This document shows, piece after piece, positions 12,088 through 23,743 of a DNA stretch of 64,000 nt. The notes under the pieces were generated by a model. That model made no database searches, was not told where the DNA came from, and worked only from the letters and a program-made list of their open reading frames with translations. A program made the translations under genes and the position numbers. This DNA comes from Pogonophryne albipinna (Eukaryota; Chordata; Actinopteri; Perciformes; Artedidraconidae). Where the stretch lies: assembly GCA_028583405.1 (NCBI GenBank), contig CM053248.1:22065139-22129138 (forward strand), given 5' to 3'. The number at the start of each line of letters is the position of its first letter. Positions within the stretch are counted from its first letter, which is position 1.

Positions 12088-12341
12088 TGGGCTGGGCAGT
12101 ATTGCCATAATCTTGTATTCTGATATTCATATCTTCATTATATCCCCATTATAATATACTATCTGGTAATTCAATAAAGTAGTCTTTATGATAATCACAT
12201 GGTTAAGCCAATCTTTCTATACTAGTATGAATTAAATACTTGACAAACAAAAAATAAAGAGTATTTTTCATTAATTGAGAACTGAAGTGCACAATTACAT
12301 TGAAAGACATTCATTATGATACTGAATTATCACCCAGCCCA
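12088..12341. mobile_element. degenerate hAT-like MITE
   Basis: Left end TGGGCTGGGCAGTATTGCC and the reverse complement of the right end TGGGCTGGGTGATAATTCAG are inverted repeats around AT-rich sequence. I see no intact target duplication, so it is old or my ends are slightly off. It lies about 300 bp before the first kansl1 exon in the window. Confidence 0.55.
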
Positions 12342-12636
12342 AAATTCAACTAATGGTTCTTGTCATTACAAATTAATTTGATTATTTTTTTCTAAAATTG
12401 TCCATCCCATATCCAAGGTGACGTCTTCAAATGTCTTGTTTTATCAGACCAACCGTTTATAACACAATGATAGTTCTTCAGCTGTTGTGTTTTTAAGCAT
12501 TTCAATCAATTTACCAATCTGTTTGTCTCTGCAGCGTTTTTAAGGAGGATATGCTTTTTGTCGCAAACGTTAATCCAAAATCTCATCTGTTTGCGTTTTA
12601 TATAATAAGCGCTCACACCCTCTTCTTGTCCCTCAG

Positions 12637-12778
12637 ATGGAAGCGGGCGGAGAGCCGCTACACGGTGGAGAGAGCGGCCATCATCAGCCACTGGAACTGG
12701 CTCCAGGCCCACATCTCAGACTTGGAGTACCGCATCCGACAGCAGACCGACATCTACAGACAGATCCGCGCCAGCAAA
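12637..12778 (+). CDS. kansl1: kansl1 coding exon (first in window): coiled-coil-like segment
   Basis: The exon opens after a pyrimidine-rich acceptor ending ccctcag and closes before the donor gtcagt. It begins with one base that completes a codon from an exon outside the window, then reads 47 codons including [18 protein letters not shown], a segment very close to human KANSL1. The heptad-like spacing and charge suggest a helical, coiled-coil-like stretch. The in-frame ATG near 12551 lies in the intron and is not a start. Confidence 0.95.
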
Positions 12779-12889
12779 GTCAGTACAGCTTTCTCTTTTG
12801 GCGGCTAATAAATAATAGAATATGCAATGGTTTGTGTGCGGAAAAACACTGTTACTATAAATATGCTCCACATGTACATCCTTCTACAG

Positions 12890-12973
12890 GGCTCAGTGGA
12901 GCTGGGAGGACTTTCCTCCAGTGGAGTACCTGCGGGGGGGACAGAAGTGAAGACAGAGCCTGTAAACACTCCG
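12890..12973 (+). CDS. kansl1: kansl1 coding exon 2 in window
   Basis: Acceptor tctacag and donor gtgagt bound 84 nt, exactly 28 codons in the frame left by the previous exon. The translation starts GSVELGG and contains EVKTEP, matching the position of VVLGE...EVKTD in human KANSL1. It is low in complexity and Gly/Ser rich, as expected for a linker after the helical segment. The preceding intron is only 111 bp. Confidence 0.92.
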
Positions 12974-14208
12974 GTGAGTGTCATGGGGGAACCTTAACAG
13001 GAGGTTGTGTTCCTCTACAGCGCTGTGCTAGCCATATTCTCTCTCCTGGGGCTACACCAAATGATTAGTCTCTTAGCATACTTGTCATTTAAGATAAATC
13101 TGGCTCGAATATGCATTTTCTCTTGTTGATTATTAAGCATTTTGTTCTACACCCTGGCAAACAGTTTAATCAGGATCTAGTGGGGTTTATTAGGATTATT
13201 CAGGCAAAACTACCTTACAAGCTTGTCTTGTTTTAAATGGTTATGCTGTTGTATTGCCTTTTTAAAATTGCAACGCCATAGAGAAAACACTGTTAAAGGT
13301 AATGTGCAATGAATGATATGTTTCTTCGAACAAAAGTTAAAAAACAAACCTTTTTAAATATTCTTCAAAATGCTGTTTGAATACAATTCAAGTGAACCAT
13401 TGAAGTGTGAACTATAATAATGATGCTTGTTGCCACTGAAATGACATTAATCAGTTTTCAATTTGTGAAGGTTCTCAGCAAGTATTTAATTAAACCACCA
13501 TTCATTCAGCACTTTCAAATTCTAAGCACTGGATGTTTTATTAGAAGTTGAAAGGGGCTGTTTTTATTTATTTAAAGACACATAATAATCGTTAAAGCAT
13601 TCAACATGTTTTGGTCAATCAAAGCACCTGCAGGAAATGAAGTGTGAAATGCTCACAGGAAATTATTTCTTTTTATTTGTCCCTCTGGCAGGAAATAAAT
13701 TGCAGCTTTTGTATAATAAGCACCTTCGACCCTAACACCATTTAGAGCAAAACAATTGAGAAATGTTGTATTACAGGATGAGCCTGTTTCTCTGGATGTT
13801 TGTTAAGCTACTGCGGGTGTGGCCTCTAATCTTTGTAGACAACTGTTTTGATTAAACATACAGTCTGTTTTCACTTTAACCTTCAAGGATGGTCTGTTTT
13901 TGCTTACTGTCAAATCATCTGCTTTAACAACAATATGTCATTTGGAAAAATTAGAAACAATCAGGTGTGGAATTTTTAGGAATTAGTGTGAATTAGTAGC
14001 TCTGGGCCGTTCATGTTGATGACGGTGCAGAAAAGGGTTTGAAGTTGTGTGAAAGCCCTTTTCACAAATCCAGAATAAATCATTCAAGGCTACACGACTG
14101 GGATGATTCAGTCATTTCCTTAAATATCCCGGCTGTGCTTAAGTGCTGCTGGTCTGCCTGTGCTGCTGAGGTGTCGTCTCACTGCCTCTGTCTTATCTGT
14201 CCTCGCAG
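12974..14208 (+). other. kansl1: kansl1 intron
   Basis: AT-rich intron with no repeat or conserved element I can recognise. The next exon is preceded by a pyrimidine-rich acceptor at 14190-14208. Confidence 0.6.
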
Positions 14209-14318
14209 GATGTTGGTTCAGAACGGCTGGAGCACACAGGCGCCGCCCACATCCCCAACACAGAGGCCGGCCCGTGGAAAGGTCAAAGCTCGCAGCCCGT
14301 TAACGGCGTCCTCAGCAG
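14209..14318 (+). CDS. kansl1: kansl1 coding exon 3 in window
   Basis: Acceptor cctcgcag and donor gtacag bound 110 nt (36 codons plus two bases). The translation runs DVGSERLEHTG to SQPVNGVLS; the PVNGV motif lies where human KANSL1 has RPVNGVINT. This is a poorly conserved linker apart from that motif. Phase 2 at its end fits the next exon. Confidence 0.92.
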
Positions 14319-14733
14319 GTACAGCTGATGATAATACTACTGATGAACTCCTTTCTGCTTCAAAGGAAATCTGCTCTCCGAGAAACACTTCTGAGAAATC
14401 TCTAATTAAGGATTTTAGGAGTTTCTAATGATGAGATGCTGATGTCTTTTCTTCACATATGGAAGTCAAATGAATGTATTTGACTGGTTGTTGAAAAGAA
14501 TGAACAAAGATGTTGGAAATGTTATACTATTTTTTTTACATTTCATAAACAAAACAATTATAAATAAACAAAAACATAAGAAAATATTGGCGTCTGCAAT
14601 TTAATGAACGTTTATGCTTTTGAAAAACACAAAAATGGATTTATGCTCATGTTTGAATGAACTCAGTTCTCACTTCAGATCAAATGTGTAAAATCTTTGG
14701 CCTAATTCCCCTCTGTGTGTTGTCTTGGTTTAG

Positions 14734-14869
14734 GATGACAGAGAGTGCGGACACCAAGCCGCCGTCAGCCTACGACAGCTCGTGTGTGGCTGCGCGTACA
14801 CGACCGCTCGTCAGCTGCCGGAGACGGAGGCTCATTCAGCCCAACACGGTGCCCAACCTCAACGGCAAG
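14734..14869 (+). CDS. kansl1: kansl1 coding exon 4: WDR5-binding (Win-type) motif
   Basis: Acceptor ggtttag and donor gtgagc bound 136 nt. The translation contains SSCVAARTRPLVSCRRRRL. In human KANSL1 the corresponding CVAARTRPVLS peptide inserts an arginine into the central cavity of WDR5 (the WIN site), tethering WDR5 to the NSL complex. The key VAARTRP core is unchanged here; the following basic run is RRRR rather than KKRR. The function is inferred from this conservation. Confidence 0.95.
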
Positions 14870-16491
14870 GTGAGCCCACCGTCTGTTTGTACATGCTTAC
14901 ATACAAGGATTACTAAATGGGATTCATTTGACTCGTATTGCAATCGTGACGTGATTTGCAATATCGGAGGGAATTCATTTTGGAAACATGACTCACTTAA
15001 TCATTGAAAAACATCATGATGTGATTAAGAGAATATTTACCAAACAATGAGATTCTAGGCTCGAGACTTAATACCTCATTCAAAATGGTATTTTCAATTA
15101 CTTTACCAAATATTGCGCTTAGTGCAATTGGGTTTTCCACATTGCCATTTTGAACATTTTCAGATCAATTGTGCTCCCCTAAAGGCCTGCGTAACATTGG
15201 GATAGATTCAGTGCTTGAAGCAAGTTCCTCGCCCTTAGATTGCGCAATGCTTTCACCCTAAAGAAACTGAGGAGATGTGTTTTTATAAATAGGATTGTTA
15301 CTAGAATTGAAGGGAAGACGTTAAATATTTAGTTTTCTGAGAGGAATGAAGTGGGCTTTTATTCTCGTGCGTTATGCACTCACTGGTTTCCTTGGTTTGA
15401 AACCCAATAGCTGCGTAAACTAGAGCCGGCTGGCTGACTTATGAAAAAACTAGGCCAAACAACAAAGAAGGGAAATAACCCTTGTGACGACTCACAAGTT
15501 TTAGATGATGAAAAAAGAAACATGGGCCGATTGTTCATAGTTTTCCCCGGAACAAAAAGGTGTCCTGGGGTTCTGTGGGACATTAAGTCAGGAAATGTGT
15601 TAATGTACAAATGTCTTGTGTGTGCAGATTGCTTACATCTTCCATTTCTTCAGTAAGAAGTGCAATCACATTGTTCCAGTTATAGTCATTCATAGTTTTA
15701 GGACAGGCAATCTTAAACTAGTCTGCGTGTTAGTACCAAGTAGAGAACTCAAATTAGAACCATTTCTTGTAAATACAACTACTCTGTCACCATGACGCTA
15801 ATGGCTCCTGTAGTGTTTTATATTTTTGGATGTGTTTGTTTATTCAATTTGCACTCTAAATACCAAAAAGAGTGTTGTTGTTCGAGTGTCCTATTTCTAA
15901 ATTGATTATTGAACAAGTTAGTTTAAAAGCATAAAAGGATAACTCCTACTTAGATGTATATTACAAAAAATGTGGTGCCTTGCTTATCATTGAGGATGAT
16001 GATGTAAGAGACAACTATGATGAGACCCTATAGCTCGTAGACCAAATCCCTACTTCTTTTAGGATTTAGAAAAGTGTAAGCTAGTCAGCCAGCTACATGT
16101 TTTATTAAAAAGTCATATCCAAACTGTATATTCCAACAGTGCTCCTAGTTTAGGAACGGTCCAAATTGTGCACTCCAGAGCTTGGAGTGACTATTTATGA
16201 AAGAATACTTAAATACGTATCTCACTGAAAAAATAAGTACTTAAAAATATGTGTTTAAGGTACAATGAGTACATATAATCTCTCAACCATCACTTATGAC
16301 CCAACAGAAGTGTGTATCGATGTGTGTATCTGCATAGACCATTGCCAGCTTTCAGTGTTGTGTATTACATTACATTTAGCTTACAATAAGTGCGATACAA
16401 ACTGTAAATCTCAAATCTTACTCGGCGTACCTAAAGTTGAATCATGAGTGTTTACAGTTGAGCGTGACATGGTTTGCGACATGGTTTCCAG
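14870..16491 (+). other. kansl1: kansl1 intron
   Basis: AT-rich intron; nothing convincing seen. Short open frames at 15380-15656 and 16265-16447 have no family features. Confidence 0.6.
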
Positions 16492-16660
16492 GCGCAGAAA
16501 AGCAGCTGTGTCCAGTGTAGCTGCAGGGTGAACCCCAGCAGCTGTGCTATGTGTGGTGGCTGGCCCACCCCCAGAGAGGACCCTCAGTACGAGCAGCCCA
16601 CCCTGGAGCGCCTGTCGAGACTGGATCTTGGCGTCCACCCCATCCTCTCCTTCCCTGACG
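16492..16660 (+). CDS. kansl1: kansl1 coding exon 5: Cys-rich segment
   Basis: Acceptor gtttccag and donor gtcagt bound 169 nt (56 codons plus one base). The translation includes CVQCSCRVNPSSCAMCGGW, with several CxxC-like pairs, followed by LERLSRLDLGVHPILSFPD, which aligns with [20 protein letters not shown] in human KANSL1. The cysteine spacing could bind zinc, but I do not know of a demonstrated site. Confidence 0.95.
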
Positions 16661-17129
16661 GTCAGTGCCGGGCTCCTCGCCTCGAAAGAGTTTACGCTGT
16701 CATTTCCTTCTTTACTTCTCGAGGGGAAGACAAACAAGGAGTGGCCGTAGAGAGACTTCTCCTCAGGAAGTGCCTAGAAAAGACTACATTTCCTAAGAAA
16801 TGCCATATGCCCCCGTATAATTGTTGTATTCTCAGAACTGGATCTTAACTACCAGAAGAAACTCGTCTTCCCTGCATCAATCTGAATTTATACAAATCAA
16901 AGCGTCCATGTCATTATTAAGGAATTTGCCGTGTTGATAAATAATTGAGACAAAGTTGATTTGCAACCATCACACAATAGTGTATTTGGCATTAGCTCAT
17001 GCCTGTGGTTAAATATAAATGTTGCACGCCTTTTGTGAACTGCTAATGTTGAACTACAGATGGTAAATCTGAAGTATCCACTGAAAACCCAGTATATACT
17101 TAAATCTCTTCTGTTTACCTGTCCCTCAG

Positions 17130-17285
17130 ACGTGTGTATAGGCCTACGTCTGCAGCAGGTGATGAAGAGCCAGTGGCAGACCAAGTCGCTGGAGAGGAGC
17201 AAACCACTGAAGAAGCTCTCCCTCAAACACAAGCTGTCCTCGTCCAAAGAGAAGCACAAGTTCACCAACTCACTCATGGCAGTCA
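17130..17285 (+). CDS. kansl1: kansl1 coding exon 6: basic segment
   Basis: Acceptor tccctcag and donor gtaagt bound 156 nt. The translation contains QQVMKSQWQTKSLERSK and KKLSLKHKLSSSKEKHK, matching SMLKSQWQNKP and KKLSLKH of human KANSL1. It is very basic, suggesting a nuclear-localisation or nucleic-acid-facing role (inference). A 1-kb hAT copy sits about 110 bp downstream in the following intron. Confidence 0.95.
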
Positions 17286-17394
17286 GTAAGTACAAATGAT
17301 GAAGAGGCCTAAGGTTCTCTCATATCCCTTTTGAAATTAAACGACTTAAATATAAGAGCCAGAATTGTTTAAGATTTAATGATCAAATAATAAC

Positions 17395-18408
17395 TAATGC
17401 TGTCAAAATTATCGCGTTAACGGCGGTAATTAATTTTTTGAATTAATTGCTTTAAAAATATTTAACGCATTTAACGCATGTGCAGAATGGGCCGCCCCAT
17501 CCCACCAGTGGCAGCGCCAGGGTATGGCTGGGGTAGGCAACACACATACCAAGAAATGGCTTAGCCCCAAATAAAGTCCGCCAACTCGCGCCGAGAATTG
17601 CACAGACAGCAGTTAGTAAGACTGATTTCAGCAGCCACTTGTCTGGAAATACCGAAGACCAGAAACGGTTTTGAAAACTTTTGTCACGTAGTGATCGTCT
17701 TCTCAATAGAACATCTTTGATAATGTCTTCTGGCCAATCAGAATCAAGATAACGGCGTGGTGTTGTTGCAGGAAGTCCCGACGGAGAATACTGTTGCTGT
17801 AGTACAGGTAACACATAACTGGTACGCAGGTTATGTGCGTAATCTGAAATGCGTACCGTCACTTGTGTCACAAAGCGCATTTGCGTACCGACGTACTTGT
17901 GAAGCTTTTCCAGAAGGCGGTTAGATCACCGGACGACAGAGTCAGTCTCCGTGTGCACAGACAGGGCTGCTGTTAACGTCGGTCTATACAACGGAATTGT
18001 GCCAAAACTACGCCAACCGGCTGCGGAGGGAGACTTCCCCCCTTCACTGGAGAACTGCGCTAAAACAACTGATCACGACGTACTCCACTAGCCCCCCAGT
18101 CGACTTTCCTGAAGTACTCCCCCGTTGATAGAAATCAACACGTAATGAATTAAGACCCCATGGTTTGATGATTGATAGGTGTGTGGGCTGTCTTTCATTT
18201 TGACACGCAGACATTTTTTATAATAAACATAGATACTGTATATTGAATGGATATATCCGCCTTCTTTCATTTATCTTTCCATTCCCACAACAATATACAT
18301 AAAGAAATGGCATATTTTAGACATAGTTCGAATGGTGATTAATCATGATTAATTAATTTTTAAGCTGTGATTATTCTGATTAAAAATTGTAATCGTTTGA
18401 CAGCCCTA
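17395..18408. mobile_element. 1-kb hAT element, copy 1
   Basis: Ends TAATGCTGTCAAAATTATCG and, reverse-complemented, TAGGGCTGTCAAACGATTAC. Flanks ATAATAAC (17387-17394) and GTAATAAC (18409-18416) agree in 7 of 8 bases. The interior shares long near-identical stretches with the reverse complement of 59411-60408. The open frame at 17452-17880 is also part of the repeat. It lies in a kansl1 intron. Confidence 0.9.
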
Positions 18409-18896
18409 GTAATAACAGGATTTTTATTTAACATATTTAACCACAATAAGAACTTTAGCGATCCTTTAAAACCCCCTAACATCTAACATGTACTTGCTTT
18501 AAGAGCCAGACATGTTTTATTTAAATAAAGTGTTGTATTAAAATAAATGATTTAAAAAATCAGTTATGGAGAAAATATCTATCGCCATAAAATAGAAATT
18601 CTCCAAACTCGAGTCATTATGATGAAATGTTCTTTCTTCCACAATAACAGTCAATTGCAGCTTGTTTATCTTTTATTCCAGCTGTTTTATTCCCAGTAAC
18701 AATTTCACAATACCACATGGCACAGGCAGCTATGTGATTGGCTGCTGCTTTTTTAGCCCAGCTCCAGTAGTAGCAACCTATGTTGTTACAGGTCTGCTGT
18801 AGCTTTATTTGCATTTTCTTTTGTAGTATCTCATTAATCTGGGGTCTCAGGTCTGCTCTGTCTAACGATGGTGTGTGCTGTCTGCTGGTGTTGCAG

Positions 18897-19082
18897 GACT
18901 CGGCCACTATAAGAACCGTGCTGAGAAGCTGAGGCCGGTGGACAGCAGTGGGGGGGGCAGCAGCAGCTCACAGGTGTACAAGGCGGAGCGTCTGCAGGGC
19001 CTCTCCAGCCCACACTTAGTGCCCTACGACAAGAACTACAGCCGGAAGAGATTAAGAGAGCACTCTCTGGACCGGACCGACA
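18897..19082 (+). CDS. kansl1: kansl1 coding exon 7
   Basis: Acceptor gtgttgcag and donor gtgagt bound 186 nt. The translation contains YKAERLQGLSSPHLVPYDKN and RKRLREHSLDRTD, matching the order KAERLL...DPNHSKMRLRDHSSERSE in human KANSL1. A serine/glycine homopolymer-like run (SSGGGSSSSQ) is fish-specific as far as I can tell. Confidence 0.94.
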
Positions 19083-19143
19083 GTGAGTCTCTAACAGATG
19101 AACTGTCTAACACTATTATATCAGTGGCATTAATCAATTGAAG

Positions 19144-19888
19144 TAGGGCTGTACCAAATGACTTTTTTACATCCTAAGCTTCTATTCAGGGTTTGTATGA
19201 AGCTCTACTCTCTGACGTCATATTTTATCAGGTTTAAACCCTAAACCAAATTAAAAAGTGATACATCGAATCAAATGAATTTGTCTTTTTTGTAACTTTC
19301 TTTAATGAATATGACTCACCGGGTCATTAATAAGTACATCAATGACCTTTCCCAAATAGAAATGCAGTTACATAATGAGACTTTTACAAGTGCTCAAAGC
19401 GCTTTACATTACATATTACACATAGGGTGAAGTGCCTTGCCCAAGGACACAACGGCATGTTGTCTGCAGCGGGGGTCCGGCTCCCCTGATCTGATGATCA
19501 GCGCACTATCCCACTGAGCCACAGCCCTAAACAATAATTCACCATAATATTTTTAGAGCCAAATTATATTGTTGCTATTGTGGTTAAATAACCATCAGGA
19601 GGGCATACATAGCACAAATGAATGACAGGCTGAACGCCAACAAATGCAGCTTGAAGCTGAATATTTTATTTTGTTAATAATTTTGAAGTGATTCCAACCA
19701 TCTTTTGGCTTTTGATTCGGAATTTAATTCTTTAAATTGTTCATTCTAATAATATCAGTCTAGCTTAAACTTGAACTACAACTGTGTATAATTACCGGCT
19801 TTGGACACGATGGAAAGACGTGCCATTAAGAATTAATCTACACATTAGCGTTAAAAAAAAAAGCTTCAACATTTTCGGTACAGCCCTA
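19144..19888. mobile_element. old hAT-like element with an internal SINE-like piece
   Basis: TAGGGCTGTACCAAATGAC at the left and TAGGGCTGTACCGAAAATG (reverse complement of the right end) are inverted repeats. I find no clear target duplication. At about 19390-19527 it contains a reverse-strand tRNA-like piece (CACTGAGCCACAGCC, GTCCGGCTCCCC). Confidence 0.6.
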
Positions 19889-19998
19889 ATCTTCTCTCTT
19901 TGAATGTGATATTGATGTTATCTTATTACAGGGGTTTGTAGTTGCTTAAGGACACTGAGCACTGATCTAACCTCTCTCTCTCTCTCTCTGTCCCGCAG

Positions 19999-20138
19999 CC
20001 TCCCCTAAACTCTTCCTGGACTCGAGCAGCCCCTGCCCGACCCTGGCCACCATGCACTCGTCCCTCCACAGCCCCCTCACCCGGCAGCTGTCCACGTCCT
20101 CGGAGAACTCCACGCCGCTGGGCGTCCAGAGCACGCCT
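19999..20138 (+). CDS. kansl1: kansl1 coding exon 8
   Basis: A (TC)n-rich acceptor ending cccgcag and the donor gtaagg bound 140 nt. The translation contains HSSLHSPLTRQLSTSSENS, matching PPHSPLVRQLSTSSDSP of human KANSL1. The segment is Ser/Pro rich and probably disordered. It ends in phase 0. Confidence 0.95.
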
Positions 20139-20720
20139 GTAAGGAAACACTTATTTTCCTGTTATCTGATATGAACTGGGACATCATGAAGTTTCAGTCT
20201 TTCAGTTTCAAAATGAGCGAAACTATCAGAGCGCCATGACACAGCCTTTTTGGAATTCTCTACTTGTGAAAATGTGGAGTCTTCAAATGACAGAATATGA
20301 TCAAGTTAAAGAATGCAGCCTAGTATCATGAACACATTGTCGACATGCAATATTATGAGGAAGTGAGTAAGTTTGCAAAACAAATGAAACTGAAAGTACT
20401 GGTGGTTACTGTAGCAGAACAACTGTCAGACACTCAGAGGGTACTGAGAGGTTGACATCCGTTAGAACAGACCTGCCTAGTGACAACAACATGTAGACCT
20501 GTCTAACTGAAACGGTAACACTGTAGGGATGGCTGATCTGGACAATAATGTACAGGTTAAGTTATTCCCTTTGCTTTTTGTTTCACGTTATATCTACACA
20601 CAGTTGTTTCGGCTCTTAATTACCGTGTTTCTAATTCTGGACTTTTTAGTTTTTAGAACCTAGGAGTCAATACCGTGTGCCCATATTAAAAGTTCCACTA
20701 TTATGTTTTTGTTGGGGTTT

Positions 20721-20850
20721 TTCCTGTAGTGTGTTATATAGGTTTTAGTGCATGTTATTGGTCTGCAGAGGCTACAATCCCAAAGTTCCCTCCAGAGGGA
20801 GTTTCTTCTTTCAACAAAATGTCTGCAAACGGCCTCCTCTTACACTCTTA
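20721..20850 (+). repeat. 5' fragment of a dispersed teleost repeat
   Basis: TTCCTGTAGTGTGTTATA, CATG..ATTGGTCTGCA and CCAGAGGGAGTTTCTT are shared, in order, with 58139-58250. The family is widespread in percomorph genomes, by recall; I cannot assign it to a class. Confidence 0.65.
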
Positions 20851-20866
20851 AAGCTGTAACAGGTGA

Positions 20867-21106
<240 letters not shown>

Positions 21107-21224
21107 TAACTGCCTGCAGGAGGGCTGACCTGGGGTCTGTTTGCTCTGACACAACCCTTCCTCATCCAGTGCTTTGTATACTGCTGGTTTCCCTGCACTC
21201 ACATGTATTCCTCTGTGTGCTCAG

Positions 21225-21282
21225 GTGGCGATCAGTGGACATCTTCTCTCAGTCCATCACTGAGGAGGAGGATGAACGGGAG
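21225..21282 (+). CDS. kansl1: kansl1 coding exon 10: PEHE region
   Basis: Acceptor gtgctcag and donor gtaagg bound 58 nt encoding RWRSVDIFSQSITEEEDERE, aligned with [20 protein letters not shown] in human. It continues the KAT8-binding region with a strongly acidic tail. It is followed by a 2.3-kb intron that holds a 27-bp minisatellite. Confidence 0.94.
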
Positions 21283-21902
21283 GTAAGGGTCCACTGCTGT
21301 GTTCCATGTGATGTTTATTTAGCGGATCCTTCATTAGACATCTGTTTACCTGTGTACCATATGACCCTTGGAAAACAGCTCCCACGGGAGGCCATGGGTT
21401 CTAGTTTGCACAATCCTCTTTAAATCAATCTAAAAATAAGAGCTAGAGCATTAATTATATTTAAATCATGAAGCTAAGGCTACTGTTTTTCGCAGCAGTG
21501 CTTTTGTTGTCATTTTGCTATGTTACATGCAGTTGTGTCAAAAATGTAAAATGGTAATTATTTCAGAGTAAAAATTGGTTTAATACTCATCCATGGCTTT
21601 AAATCTGCCAATACCTATTCGCCTATGTTGTACATTCATATCAGTGATATAAAGTATTTTAAGATGCATACAAATAGTAAATGGTAGGTATTTTCTATCC
21701 CAGAGATCAAAGGGTTAAAAATCTGAAGATGCTTTCTGAGAAATAATGTTGTGTTCCCTGTTTAATACACAATAGCACATGTGCTTTTACTCAGATACAC
21801 TGTGTGGCAGAGACCAAACAGTGACACCTGGTGGTCAAAGCAGCTATTAGACCAGGGGTGTCAAACTCAAATACACAGTGGGCTAAAATAAAAAAATGGG
21901 TA

Positions 21903-21970
21903 CTAGTAGTAGTAGGAACTGCTACCCCCGCGACCCGACCACGGATAAGCGGGAGAAGATGGATGGATGG
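21903..21970 (+). repeat. 3' tail of a LINE with ATGG repeats
   Basis: CTACCCCCGCGACCCGACC, GGATAAGCGGGAGAAG and ATGGATGGATGG in this order are the typical 3' end of fish LINEs ending in (ATGG)n. It is inserted in another repeat fragment (GGGGTGTCAAACTCAAAT upstream, AGGGCCGGACTGG downstream). Confidence 0.65.
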
Positions 21971-22116
21971 GTCCTAGTCGAGGGCCGGACTGGTTCAATG
22001 TTTATTGTAAAAACGTATTGAAATGAACTTATTGCACATATTAAACCTGGAACTAACAAAGCTTAAATTATTGCCTATAAAAACAACATTAAACATTAAA
22101 TAATCAGTTGCATTCA

Positions 22117-22925
22117 TTTCTTATGGCTCTATCTGCAGAGTCATTTCTTATGGCTCTATCTGCAGAGTCATTTCTTATGGCTCTATCTGCAGAGTCATTT
22201 CTTATGGCTCTATCTGCAGAGTCATTTCTTGTGGCTCTATCTGCAGAGTCATTTCTTATGGCTCTATCTGCAGAGTCATTACTTATGGCTCTATCTGCAG
22301 AGTCATTTCTTGTGGCTCTATCTGCAGAGTCATTTCTTATGGCTCTATCTGCAGAGTCATTTCTTATGGCTCTATCTGCAGAGTCATTACTTATGGCTCT
22401 ATCTGCAGAGTCATTTCTTATGGCTCTATCTGCAGAGTCATTTCTTATGGCTCTATCTGCAGAGTCATTACTTATGGCTCTATCTGCAGAGTCATTACTT
22501 ATGGCTCTATCTGCAGAGTCATTACTTATGGCTCTATCTGCAGAGTCATTTCTTATGGCTCTATCTGCAGAGTCATTTCTTATGGCTCTATCTGCAGAGT
22601 CATTACTTATGGCTCTATCTGCAGAGTCATTTCTTATGGCTCTATCTGCAGAGTCATTTCTTATGGCTCTATCTGCAGAGTCATTTCTTATGGCTCTATC
22701 TGCAGAGTCATTTCTTATGGCTCTATCTGCAGAGTCATTACTTATGGCTCTATCTGCAGAGTCATTTCTTATGGCTCTATCTGCAGAGTCATTTCTTATG
22801 GCTCTATCTGCAGAGTCATTTCTTATGGCTCTATCTGCAGAGTCATTTCTTATGGCTCTATCTGCAGAGTCATTTCTTATGGCTCTATCTGCAGAGTCAT
22901 TTCTTATGGCTCTATCTGCAGATTT
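22117..22925 (+). repeat. 27-bp minisatellite, about 30 copies
   Basis: The unit ATTTCTTATGGCTCTATCTG plus CAGAGTC is repeated 30 times with only two variable sites (TTT/TTA and ATG/GTG). Because 27 is a multiple of 3 and no frame holds a stop, three long open frames appear (22108-23052 +, 22229-22945 +, 22104-23045 -). It lies inside an intron of kansl1 without splice or start context, so I call it noncoding. Each unit has a CTGCAG palindrome. Confidence 0.95.
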
Positions 22926-23566
22926 TCCGGAGTCATTTCTTATGATTACATTTTTCCACAGGCCAACAACAGCTTCAAAAAAAACTATTTCCCTCAAAGA
23001 AACAAACAAACATGCCCTGTTGCAACAAAGTGTAAAAGGAGACACGTATTAGACCAATAGTTTTTAATAAAAATATGTTTTTCTTGAAAATGTGTAAAAA
23101 GTTAAAATACCAATTGGCGTTCCACAATAATCAAAATCAAAAAATGAGCCAAGACAACTAGTCAGGATTGACTTCAATTATTTATCAGTTCCCTCAAAAG
23201 ATGAACAAAGGTCTGAAATATTTTTCCATTTTGCTGCAAGGTCTAACCTTCACTTTTTAATTAAAATTGAAATTATTGCTAATATTTCCTAGGAATGACT
23301 GAGGGAATAAAGTGCTAGTTTTAATTAAAAAGAATTACTCATTATCCCTGCTGGTTTTCTTTATTTTATACTTTCACAACATGCCTTCAATTTTGTATCA
23401 ACAGGACTCTTAAAGTCTTGAATTGAACTCGGTGGTCCTTGCAGGAACATGGCAAGGTCAAACCAGAGGGTGTTTGTCACGTGGTCTTTAAATTATTTAT
23501 CAGTTATCAAAGTAGTGGTTGGCACATGTCCCTGTCCTGATGGTGTGTTTCTGTGTGTGTCTGCAG

Positions 23567-23679
23567 GTGGAGGACCTGACGGACGCCGCCTTCACCGTGC
23601 ACCACCAGCCCCACGAGGACCAGGAGCGATCCCGCTGGACATGGATGGCCCTGGCCCCGGCCAAGAGGAGAGGCAGCAG
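23567..23679 (+). CDS. kansl1: kansl1 coding exon 11: PEHE region
   Basis: Acceptor gtctgcag and donor gtcagt bound 113 nt. The translation contains VEDLTDAAFTVHHQPHEDQE and RSRWTWMALAPAKRRGS, matching IEDLSDAAFAALHAKCEE and RARWLWTTSVPPQRRGS of human KANSL1. The donor is followed at once by a (CA)27 repeat, an arrangement that can influence exon use (see findings). Confidence 0.96.
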
Positions 23680-23682
23680 GTC

Positions 23683-23686
<4 letters not shown>

Positions 23687-23740
<54 letters not shown>
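23687..23740 (+). repeat. kansl1: (AC)27 microsatellite next to a kansl1 donor
   Basis: 54 bp of pure AC begin 8 nt after the exon end at 23679 (donor gtcagtaa then AC). Confidence 0.97.

Positions 23741-23743
<3 letters not shown>

Noticed and set aside
17452..17880. 142-codon frame on the - strand with no recognised domain
   Set aside because: It lies wholly within a hAT copy whose twin at 59411-60408 does not keep the frame intact, so it is not under coding constraint.
19390..19527. Possible tRNA gene
   Set aside because: The tRNA-like words (CACTGAGCC, GTCCGGCTCCCC) do not form a full cloverleaf and resemble a SINE fragment.
22108..23045. Long open frames of 313 and 314 codons overlapping on opposite strands
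   Set aside because: They are produced by the 27-bp tandem repeat, which has no stops in these frames, and they lie in an intron. There is no domain, and both strands cannot plausibly be coding.
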